Assembly (NCBI GenBank): GCA_035693145.1
Contig: DASSHA010000153.1
Coordinates: 1-7,572 of the forward strand
Reading direction: 5' to 3'
DNA: 7,572 nucleotides
DNA from: DASSHA01 sp035693145
GTDB lineage: Bacteria; Chloroflexota; Limnocylindria; Limnocylindrales; CSP1-4
Shown: piece after piece, positions 1 through 5,703 of the stretch
How positions within the stretch are numbered: position 1 is the first letter of the stretch
Layout of the letters: every line of letters starts with the position of its first letter
Translations under genes and position numbers: made by a program
Notes under the pieces: model-generated
What the model was told of the DNA's origin: nothing
The model's input: only the letters and a program-made list of their open reading frames with translations
The model's database searches: none

Positions 1-54
1 CGCCGGACTCGCGAGGAAGACGATCGCCTCGGCAACCTCCGCCGGCGTGCCGAA
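1..54 (-). pseudogene. Short-chain dehydrogenase (SDR) C-terminal fragment, partial at window edge
   Basis: The minus strand reads FGTPAEVAEAIVFLASPA up to the window edge. This matches the conserved tail region of classical SDR oxidoreductases (pattern G-x-P-E/A-E-V-A-x-A-v-x-F-L-A-S), which lies just before the final strand of the Rossmann fold. Only about 18 residues are present. The catalytic Tyr-x-x-x-Lys and the cofactor-binding Gly motif would lie upstream in an SDR, but here that position is taken by a DUF5996 segment in the same reading frame. The piece is therefore a fragment joined to foreign sequence, not the end of a normal SDR gene. The family call rests on one motif, so the substrate cannot be named. 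Confidence 0.55.
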
Positions 55-222
55 GTGCGGCGGGCTCACCTTGCCCAGGAACGTCGCCTGGAAGCCGGCG
101 AGCAGGCGGTACGCCTGAACGAGGGCGCGGTGGAAGGCCTCGACGTGCTCGCGCTCGTATGTCGTATGCGTGTAGTCCTCGTCGAACGGGATCGATTCGA
201 CGACCTCCACGGGCTGGGGCAG
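52..222 (-). pseudogene. DUF5996 protein, central segment, inverted relative to the rest of the gene
   Basis: The minus strand encodes LPQPVEVVESIPFDEDYTH, then about 20 residues, then LLAGFQATFLGKVSPPHF. From memory of the family, this is the middle of DUF5996 proteins (pattern IPF-x-ED-x-x-HA-x-Y-D ... F-x-GK-x-SP-x-HFFWG-x-FDL). The expected continuation, WGSFDL, is not downstream on this strand. It lies on the opposite strand starting at base 215. The frame runs without a stop from 222 to base 1 and passes directly into the SDR fragment. No start codon or ribosome binding site suited to this piece is visible. Function of DUF5996 is unknown. Family assignment of the segment is fairly secure. 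Whether the inversion exists in the organism or arose in sequencing or assembly cannot be told from the sequence. Confidence 0.6.
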
Positions 223-691
223 CTTCGATCTGACGACGTCGCGCTTCTCGAGTCGTCGGGCGCCGACCCACGGCGGCCGGTCGCCAAACGTCGCCGACTG
301 GGTGATGGAGGAGGCGTACTCACACGAATTGAGCAGCGCCGGTTGGTGGGCGACGAGCCCCGAGCTCGGCCCGGCCTTCTTCGCGTACTTCTATCCCGAG
401 CCCGACGGCTTCGCGACGGCGGCCGTCCGCCCCGACGCCGCCTTCTACCACGCCGCGCTCGGCGAGTTCGTCCTGCGCTACGACGACGTCCGGAAGATGG
501 ACGACCCGGCAGGCGCGGTCACCGCCTTTCTCGAGGACACGTACGCACGCGGTGCGGACCTCGGCGCCTGGCCGCGATCAGCCCTGGAACCCCGGACCTA
601 TCCGAGCGGTCGACCACGCCGGGCATGGAGCACGACCGCGATCGGACTGGACGAGATCGTGAGTCGCGCGGGAATCCGCCCGGGCGCCTAG
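214..691 (+). pseudogene. DUF5996 family protein, C-terminal part, 5' end missing
   Basis: Reading from base 215, the plus strand gives WGSFDLTTSRFSSRRAP, then PNVADWVMEEAYSHELSSAG, then a Tyr/Pro-rich stretch (FFAYFYPEPDGF), then AAFYHAALGEFVLRYDDVR and a terminal helix with FLEDTYARGADLGAW. This order fits the second half of DUF5996 proteins, which are usually about 300 residues. Here about 158 family-like residues remain. Codons upstream of 214 in this frame do not look like DUF5996, and there is a stop at 116-118. A GTG at 302 and an ATG at 305 could start a short product, but they fall inside the conserved domain and lack a ribosome binding site, so I do not take them as the native start. 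The stop TAG (689-691) overlaps the stop of the convergent glnS gene. Biochemical function is unknown. Confidence 0.7.
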
Positions 692-2367
692 CCCTTGGCC
701 TGCACCTTTGCCCAGGTGTCCTTGAGGGTGAGCGTTCGGTTGAAGACGAGCGCGCCCGGTCGTGAGTCCGTGTCCGGCGTGAAGTAGCCCAGGCGCTCGA
801 ACTGGACGGTCTCCCCGACAGGCGCGTCGGCCAGGGAAGGTTCGAGCATCGCACCGCCGACGATCGTCTCCGACGCCGGGCTGAGGTCCGCGAAGAGGTC
901 GCCGTCGGCGCCCGGGTCCGGCCGGCTGAACAGGTGATCGTAGAGGCGAACCTCGGCCGGAAGGGCGCTCGCGGCCGCGACCCAGTGGAGCGTCGCCTTC
1001 GGCCGCCGGCCGTCGGGCGCGTCCCCTCGGCGCGTGGCCGGGTCGTAGGTGGCCCGCAGCTCCACGACGCGGCCGGACGCATCCTTCTCCACGCCGGTGC
1101 AGGTGATGAAGTAGGCGTTCCGCAGGCGGACCTCGCGCCCCGGTGCGAATCGGAAGAACTTCGGCGCGGGCTCCTCCATGAAGTCGTCGCGCTCGATCCA
1201 GAGCTCACGGCCGAAGTCGACCGCCCTCGTTCCCGCCGCCGCGTCCTCCGGGTTGTTCACGACCTCAACGCTCTCGATCTGCTCCTCGGGGTAGTTCTCG
1301 ATCACGACCTTGAGCGGATCGAGGACACCGAACCGCCTCCGGGCCGTCCGGTTGAGGACCTGCCGGACGGCGAATTCGAGCAGCGCGTACTCGATGACCG
1401 AATCCGACTTCGCGACCCCGATCATCGCGACAAAGTCGCGGAGCCCCTCGGCCGGGAAGCCGCGACGTCGGAGGCCCGAGATCGTCGGCATTCGCGGGTC
1501 GTCCCAGCCCCGGACGTGGCCCTCGTTGACGAGCCGAAGCAGGACGCGTTTCGACAGGACCGTCCACGTCAGGTTGAGCCGGGCGAACTCGATCTGTCGG
1601 GGGCGCGACGGCACGGGCAGGTGCTCGATGAGCCAGTCGTAGAGCGGGCGGTGGATCTCGAACTCGAGCGTGCACAGCGAGTGGGTCACGCCCTCGATCG
1701 CGTCCGACTGGCCGTGGGCCATGTCGTAGGTCGGGTAGATGCACCACTCGTCGCCCGTTCGCGGGTGAGAGGCGTGGACGATCCGGTACAGCACCGGGTC
1801 GCGCAGGTTGACGTTGGGCGAGGCCATGTCGATCTTCGCCCGGAGCACGCGTGCGCCGTTCGGAAACTCGCCGGCGCGCATCCGCTCGAACAGGTCGAGG
1901 TTCTCCTCGACGCTCCGGTCGCGATACGGCGAGTTCGTCCCGGGCGCCGTGAGGGTCCCCCGATTGTCGCGGATCTCCTCGGCCGTCTGGTCGTCGACGT
2001 AAGCGAGACCCTTCCGGGCCAGGTCGCAGGCCCAGTCGTAGAGCTGCTCGAAATAGTCCGATGCGAAGAACAGGTTGTCGCCCCAGTCGAAGCCGAGCCA
2101 GCGGACGTCGCGCTCGATCGCTTCGATGTACTCCTGCTCCTCCCTGGCCGGGTTGGTGTCGTCGAATCGAAGGTTGCAGCGACCGGCGAACTGGGCCGCG
2201 ATCCCGAAGTTCAGCCAGATCGACTTCGCGTGACCGATGTGGAGGTGGCCGTTCGGCTCGGGCGGGAAGCGGGTGACGGGCGCGCCCACCCGGCCCGCGG
2301 CAACGTCCGCCGCGACCAGCTCGCGGATGAAGTCGCGGCGCTCGGTGGTTTCGGCGGAGACAGTCAC
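688..2367 (-). CDS. glnS: Glutaminyl-tRNA synthetase (GlnRS, EC 6.1.1.18)
   Basis: Cytoplasmic class I synthetase that charges tRNA-Gln with glutamine using ATP, replacing the Glu-tRNA amidation route for this tRNA. The protein is 559 residues from the chosen start (E. coli GlnRS is about 554) and aligns along its length. It shows RFPPEPNGHLHIGHAKS with HIGH at about 43-46, LRFDDTNP, the GTLTAPG...SPYRDRSVEENL block, LRAKIDMASP, the KMSKS-equivalent VLSKR at 270-274, GWDDPRMPTISGLRRRG, then the two beta-barrel anticodon-binding domains, ending FNRTLTLKDTWAKV. There is no C-terminal YqeY fusion. I chose GTG at 2367 because it places the domain as in E. coli and GC-ending codons become dense from there. 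ATG at 2472 or 2451 would add 35 or 28 unconserved residues. No clear ribosome binding site precedes any of these. The gene follows tRNA-Gln on the same strand and probably shares its promoter. Identity is near certain; the start is not. Confidence 0.96.
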   Translation of the reverse strand: MTVSAETTERRDFIRELVAADVAAGRVGAPVTRFPPEPNGHLHIGHAKSIWLNFGIAAQFAGRCNLRFDDTNPAREEQEYIEAIERDVRWLGFDWGDNLFFASDYFEQLYDWACDLARKGLAYVDDQTAEEIRDNRGTLTAPGTNSPYRDRSVEENLDLFERMRAGEFPNGARVLRAKIDMASPNVNLRDPVLYRIVHASHPRTGDEWCIYPTYDMAHGQSDAIEGVTHSLCTLEFEIHRPLYDWLIEHLPVPSRPRQIEFARLNLTWTVLSKRVLLRLVNEGHVRGWDDPRMPTISGLRRRGFPAEGLRDFVAMIGVAKSDSVIEYALLEFAVRQVLNRTARRRFGVLDPLKVVIENYPEEQIESVEVVNNPEDAAAGTRAVDFGRELWIERDDFMEEPAPKFFRFAPGREVRLRNAYFITCTGVEKDASGRVVELRATYDPATRRGDAPDGRRPKATLHWVAAASALPAEVRLYDHLFSRPDPGADGDLFADLSPASETIVGGAMLEPSLADAPVGETVQFERLGYFTPDTDSRPGALVFNRTLTLKDTWAKVQAKG

Positions 2368-2491
2368 GTGTTCGCGACGACCGGCTCCGCGCCGAGCCAA
2401 TTGCCCGCGCGGCTCGCTCGGCTTGGACACTTGATTCTCGTCCGCATGCATCAACCCATCAGGCGACGTCATCTCGATGTCAGATGGAGGT

Positions 2492-2566
2492 TGGCTGGCG
2501 CGCCAGGATTCGAACCTGGAACCCCCTGATCCAGAGTCAGGTGCTCTACCGTTGAGCCACGCGCCA
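2492..2566 (-). tRNA. tRNA-Gln, anticodon CUG
   Basis: A full cloverleaf folds on the minus strand. The acceptor TGGCGCG pairs with CGCGCCA over seven base pairs, followed by discriminator G and an encoded CCA (bases 2494-2492). The D arm is GCTC/GAGC. The anticodon stem CCTGA/TCAGG closes the loop CTCTGGA, giving anticodon CTG, which reads CAG codons. The T arm is CCAGG-TTCGAAT-CCTGG. Total length is 75 bases with CCA. It lies directly upstream of glnS, whose product would charge it. No duplicated tRNA 3' end is visible elsewhere in the window, so there is no sign of an integrated element. Confidence 0.97.
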
Positions 2567-2608
2567 GCGGCCGAACGAAGGACGTGTGACGCCCCTCGGG
2601 CAGGCGCG

Positions 2609-2637
2609 AGGATACCCCGCGACCTGATCGGGCTCAA
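2609..2637 (-). promoter_or_regulatory. Sigma-70-type promoter for the tRNA-Gln/glnS unit
   Basis: On the minus strand a -35 box TTGAGC (2637-2632) and a -10 box TATCCT (2614-2609) are 17 bases apart, the optimal spacing. Transcription would start near 2602, about 36 bases before the mature tRNA 5' end. No other candidate of this quality lies between the tRNA and the divergent helicase gene. Expression level and regulation cannot be judged. Confidence 0.65.
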
Positions 2638-2711
2638 CCTGCCCGCGGCCTACGGCGGCGGACGATGTGGGCCGCCCAGCCGAACGCAAGCCCGAGCGAT
2701 GATCTCGCGGC

Positions 2712-2717
2712 TATCCT
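2712..2717 (+). promoter_or_regulatory. Possible -10 box for a leaderless helicase transcript
   Basis: TATCCT on the plus strand is identical to the -10 box of the divergent tRNA promoter. It ends 9 bases before the helicase GTG at 2727, so a transcript from it would begin at or next to the start codon. No recognisable -35 lies 16-18 bases upstream, so the call is weak. Confidence 0.3.
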
Positions 2718-2726
2718 CGGGCGGCG

Positions 2727-4757
2727 GTGACAGCCACGCCCGATCGGCTCCTCGACGGCCTGAACGACGCCCAGCGCGAGGCCGTCTCGATCACGAGCGG
2801 CCCGCTCGCGATCGTCGCGGGCGCCGGTTCGGGCAAGACGCGGGTGATCAGCCGCCGCGCGGCGTACGCGATCGAGACCGGCGCCGTCCGCGCCGACCGC
2901 GTCCTGCTCGTCACCTTCACCGACCGCGCCGCCGGCGAGATGGTCGAACGGATGGCGGCGCTGGGACACCGCGGCGTCATGGCGCGGACGTTCCACTCGG
3001 CGGCCTTCGCCCAGCTCCGTCATTTCTGGCCCAGCCGCCACGACAGCTCGCCGGCTCCACGGACGGTCGAGTCCAAGTTCAAGCTGCTCGTTCCGCTCGC
3101 GAACCGACTGCCGGGCGGCTATCGATTCACCCAGCTGAAGGATCTCGCCGACGCCATCGAATGGGCGAAGGTCCGCCGGATCCGCCCGGAAGCCTGGGTC
3201 GCCGAGGGCGGCGATCGGGCGCCGATCCCGGCCGAGCTGTTCGCCCGCCTGTACGCCGACTACGAGCGGACGAAGTCCAGGGCCGGGCTCATCGACTTCG
3301 AGGACATGCTCGTCGAGACCGTCGACCTGCTCGAGCGCGACCCGGCCGCGGCCGCGCTCGTCCGATCGCGCAAGAGCTGGTTCAGCGTCGACGAGTACCA
3401 GGACACGAACCCCCTGGCCGAACGTCTGCTCGAGCTCTGGCTCGGCGAGTCGCGCGACGTTGCGGTCGTCGGTGACCCTGACCAGACGATCTACACGTTC
3501 ACGGGGGCGACACCCGGGTTCCTGCTCGGCTTCGGCGACCGTCACCCGGGCGCCCGAACCGTCGCGCTCGTCGCGAACTACCGCTCGACGCCGCAGATCC
3601 TCACCCTCGCGAACCGGCTCATCGCGCCGGGCCCGCGCGGCGCCCTCGTCGCGACGAGTCCTCCGGGCCCCGCCCCGGTGATCCGCCGATTCGAGGACGA
3701 CGCGGCGGAGCTCGCACACATCGCCGCGACGATCCCGCGACAGCTCGAGCGTGGGACGGCCGCGACGGAGATCGCGATCCTCGTCCGGCTCAACGCGCAG
3801 CTGCCGGAGATCGAGCAGACGCTCACGCGGGCGGCGATCCCGTTCCGGGTGCGCGGCCAGCGCTTCTTCGATCGCCCGGAGGTGCGCGAGGCGCGCCGGC
3901 TGCTTCGGCGAGGGCTGGCATCCGCTCCCGCCGGCATGGCCGTCGCGGAGGCCGTTCGAGCGCTGTTCGCCGAACGCCTCGGGTTCGGCCACCAGGCGGC
4001 TGCGGGACGTCCTGGCGACGACGCCCGGGAGCGCGAGGCGTCGCTCGAGCTCCTGCTCGACATCGTCGACGACCTCGCGTCGCGTGATCCCGGGATCACG
4101 TCCGGCGACGTCCTCGCGGAGCTCGATCGGCGCGACGCGGACGAGGCCGCGGGCTCGACGTCCGGGGTCAACCTCCTCACGTATCACCGCGCGAAGGGGC
4201 TCGAGTGGGACGTCGTGTACCTGCCGGCCCTCGAGGAAGGGCTGCTGCCGTTCCGCCAGGCGAAGGACGACGATGCGGTTGCCGAGGAGCGCCGGCTGCT
4301 CTACGTCGGGATCACCCGGGCGCGGCGGGAGCTCATCCTCTCGTGGGCCGCGAGACGCGCGGGGGCGAGCGGTCGCGAGGGCCGTCGCGCGCCGTCACGC
4401 TTCCTTGCTGCGCTCGAACCGCGATCGGCGGCGCCACGCCGGGTGGTCGTGGTTCCTGCCGTGGGTCCCGCCGCCCGTCCGAAGAACGGAGAGCCCGGAC
4501 ACGACGGCAGCGATGGCGGCGACGGCCGCGACGACGCGCTGCTCGCCGCGCTCCATGGCTGGCGACGCGAGCGGGCGCGCTCCGACGCGGTCCCGGCCTA
4601 CGTCGTCGCCCACGACGCGACGCTCGCCGCCATCGCCGAGGCCCGGCCGACGACGCTCGCGGCCCTGCGGCGGGTCCGTGGGATGGGACCGGCGAAGCTC
4701 GAGCACTACGGGCCGGACATCCTCGCGCTCGTCGCCCGGATCGCGGAGTCGGTCTGA
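2727..4757 (+). CDS. UvrD2-like superfamily 1A DNA helicase with C-terminal HRDC domain
   Basis: ATP-dependent 3'-5' DNA helicase or translocase for repair, by family. The 676-residue protein carries every SF1A motif: Q motif LNDAQREAV (12-20), Walker A AGAGSGKT (31-38), motif Ia LLVTFTDRAAGEM (60-72), Ib TFHS (88-91), Walker B VDEYQDTN (D222-E223), motif III VGDPDQTIYTF (248-258), motif IV NYRS (284-287), motif V TYHRAKGLEW (485-494) and motif VI LLYVGITRAR (524-533). A Gly/Asp-rich linker (about 586-603) leads to an HRDC domain (about 611-674, with RVRGMGPAKLEHYG). Helicase plus HRDC is the layout of mycobacterial UvrD2, but the tetracysteine motif expected between them is absent, and I see no cysteine anywhere in the protein. 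The start is GTG at 2727, 14 codons before the Q motif's DAQRE; no better start or ribosome binding site is seen. It is divergent from tRNA-Gln/glnS and convergent with gntK, with a 15-base gap. Confidence 0.93.
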   Translation: MTATPDRLLDGLNDAQREAVSITSGPLAIVAGAGSGKTRVISRRAAYAIETGAVRADRVLLVTFTDRAAGEMVERMAALGHRGVMARTFHSAAFAQLRHFWPSRHDSSPAPRTVESKFKLLVPLANRLPGGYRFTQLKDLADAIEWAKVRRIRPEAWVAEGGDRAPIPAELFARLYADYERTKSRAGLIDFEDMLVETVDLLERDPAAAALVRSRKSWFSVDEYQDTNPLAERLLELWLGESRDVAVVGDPDQTIYTFTGATPGFLLGFGDRHPGARTVALVANYRSTPQILTLANRLIAPGPRGALVATSPPGPAPVIRRFEDDAAELAHIAATIPRQLERGTAATEIAILVRLNAQLPEIEQTLTRAAIPFRVRGQRFFDRPEVREARRLLRRGLASAPAGMAVAEAVRALFAERLGFGHQAAAGRPGDDAREREASLELLLDIVDDLASRDPGITSGDVLAELDRRDADEAAGSTSGVNLLTYHRAKGLEWDVVYLPALEEGLLPFRQAKDDDAVAEERRLLYVGITRARRELILSWAARRAGASGREGRRAPSRFLAALEPRSAAPRRVVVVPAVGPAARPKNGEPGHDGSDGGDGRDDALLAALHGWRRERARSDAVPAYVVAHDATLAAIAEARPTTLAALRRVRGMGPAKLEHYGPDILALVARIAESV

Positions 4758-4769
4758 TCCGGCTCCGCG
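4742..4769. terminator. Hairpin across the helicase stop codon, possible bidirectional terminator
   Basis: CGCGGAGTCGG (4742-4752) pairs with CCGGCTCCGCG (4759-4769) over 11 base pairs including one G-T wobble, with a six-base loop TCTGAT that contains part of the helicase TGA stop. It fills the 15-base gap between convergent helicase and gntK, so it could end transcripts from both sides. No T-run follows on either strand, so classical intrinsic termination is uncertain. Confidence 0.45.
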
Positions 4770-4772
4770 CGC

Positions 4773-5285
4773 TCACGACCGGCCGACCGCCCTGAGGCGG
4801 GCGGCGATCGCCTCGGCGATCTCGTCGGGCGATGCCGTCGTCGGGAACGACGCGCCCGGCTCGTCGGGCTGGAGCGGCTCGAGGGTCGCGAGCTGGCTGT
4901 CGAGGAGCGACTCGGGCATGAAGTGGCCGGGCCGCGTCGTCATGCGGGCGGCCAGGACGTCTCGTGGCGCGACGAGGTGGGCGAACCAGACCGAGGGATG
5001 GCCGTCGCGCAGGCGGTCGCGGTAGGCGCGCTTGAGCGCCGAACACGTCACGATCCCGTCGCTTCCGGCCCGTTCCTGCTCGCCGATCCAGCCGGCGATC
5101 GCGTCGAGCCACGGTCGCCGATCGTCGTCGGTCAACGGCTGACCTGACGCCATCTTTTCGACGTTCGCCGCTGGGTGAAGCTCGTCGCCCTCCTGCGTCG
5201 TCGCGAGAAGGCGCGGCGCCAGCGCGCGCATGACGCTCGTCTTGCCGACGCCCGCGACGCCCATGAGGACGACGGTCGTCGCCAC
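4773..5285 (-). CDS. gntK: Gluconokinase (EC 2.7.1.12)
   Basis: Cytoplasmic kinase that phosphorylates D-gluconate to 6-phosphogluconate with ATP, feeding the pentose phosphate or Entner-Doudoroff route. The 170 residues match the GntK family in length and order: P-loop GVAGVGKT (9-16), EGDELHP (32-38) with N41 and K44-M45, LTDDDRRPWL (51-60), CSALKRAYRD (81-90) and GHFMPESLLDSQLATLE (120-136). The start is GTG at 5285, which places the P-loop as usual in the family. Its own ribosome binding site is poor, but the upstream gene stops only 5 bases earlier, so translation is probably coupled. No gluconate transporter, dehydratase or GntR-type regulator lies in the window. Other P-loop small-molecule kinases share the fold, but the EGD and CSALK motifs make gluconokinase the clear choice. 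Confidence 0.93.
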   Translation of the reverse strand: MATTVVLMGVAGVGKTSVMRALAPRLLATTQEGDELHPAANVEKMASGQPLTDDDRRPWLDAIAGWIGEQERAGSDGIVTCSALKRAYRDRLRDGHPSVWFAHLVAPRDVLAARMTTRPGHFMPESLLDSQLATLEPLQPDEPGASFPTTASPDEIAEAIAARLRAVGRS

Positions 5286-5290
5286 CGTCG

Positions 5291-5497
5291 TCAGCTCGCG
5301 GATCCGGAGGCGTCGAATGCCCAGCGCGGCGGCTCGGGCTCCTGGACGCCGTGAGGCCAGCCCGCCGCCGTGCCCCTCAGCATCCAGGCCGTCTCCAACG
5401 GTTCGGGGCCGAGGAGCCAGCGCACGATCGCGACTGCCGGGAGCCCGACGATGGCGGCGGCGAGGATGATCTGGATGAAGCTCACGATCTCGTTCAC
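5291..5497 (-). CDS. Small single-pass membrane protein of unknown function
   Basis: This 68-residue protein begins with a GTG preceded by a strong ribosome binding site (AGGAG, 7 bases upstream). That site decides the start: a longer frame extends upstream but reads like shadow sequence. Residues about 7-28 (FIQIILAAAIVGLPAVAIVRWL) form one hydrophobic helix, followed by a polar Trp/Pro-rich tail with WPHGVQEPEPPRW (47-59). Arg26 at the end of the helix and the longer charged tail suggest the tail is cytoplasmic. The stop at 5291-5293 lies 5 bases before the gntK start, which implies one transcript and coupled translation. I do not recognise the family. It could help localise or regulate a gluconate-related membrane process, or it could be only a co-transcribed passenger. 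Confidence 0.7.
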   Translation of the reverse strand: MNEIVSFIQIILAAAIVGLPAVAIVRWLLGPEPLETAWMLRGTAAGWPHGVQEPEPPRWAFDASGSAS

Positions 5498-5582
5498 GGT
5501 AGCGCTCCTGCGTCTCGCCGCGGGAGGTGCGGCGTCCGGCACAAATCGTCCGCGTCGGGCGCTCCGAGCATCATGGACGAGC

Positions 5583-5601
5583 GTCAGGGTTCGGTCCTGA
5601 C
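5583..5601. repeat. Short perfect dyad in the divergent spacer, possible operator
   Basis: GTCAGG (5583-5588) and CCTGAC (5596-5601) form a perfect 6-base inverted repeat around a 7-base centre (GTTCGGT). It lies between the minus-strand membrane-protein/gntK pair and the plus-strand SRPBCC gene, where a transcription factor could act on either side. It is too short for a convincing terminator and is about 85-100 bases from both starts. No regulator gene is adjacent. A dyad this short can occur by chance in GC-rich DNA. Confidence 0.3.
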
Positions 5602-5642
5602 ATGTCGCCGAGGCACGCAAGGGCGAAGGTCGAACGTACGTC

Positions 5643-5670
5643 TTGCCGAATGCGACGGCCGGGGCACTAT
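5643..5670 (+). promoter_or_regulatory. Weak candidate promoter for the SRPBCC gene
   Basis: TTGCCG (5643-5648) and CACTAT (5665-5670) are 16 bases apart on the plus strand, which would start a transcript near 5677, about 27 bases before the GTG at 5704. The -10 box matches the consensus at only three positions, so this is a suggestion rather than a firm site. Confidence 0.25.
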
Positions 5671-5703
5671 CGGGCGCGAGCGCGACCTGAGGGGGTTCGA
5701 GGG

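Noticed and set aside
302..691. Intact 129-residue gene starting at 302 or 305
   Set aside because: DUF5996 homology continues upstream to about 214, so a start here would lie inside the domain. No ribosome binding site is present.
934..2529. 531-residue open frame on the plus strand
   Set aside because: It is antisense to glnS, Arg/Val/Asp-rich, without recognisable motifs, and runs through the tRNA. It is a shadow typical of GC-rich coding DNA.
2492..2566. Integration site of a mobile element at tRNA-Gln
   Set aside because: There is no integrase gene, no second copy of the tRNA 3' end and no change in gene style on either side.
2368..2637. Long N-terminal extension of glnS giving 649 residues
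   Set aside because: The first part is translated tRNA-Gln and its promoter region, so this cannot be the native start.
2634..4187. 517-residue open frame on the minus strand
   Set aside because: It is antisense to the helicase, which carries all SF1A motifs. Its composition is Arg/Glu/Asp-rich with no fold signature.
3751..5025. 424-residue open frame on the plus strand
   Set aside because: It is frame-shifted over the helicase and gntK, very Arg/Ser-rich and without domains.
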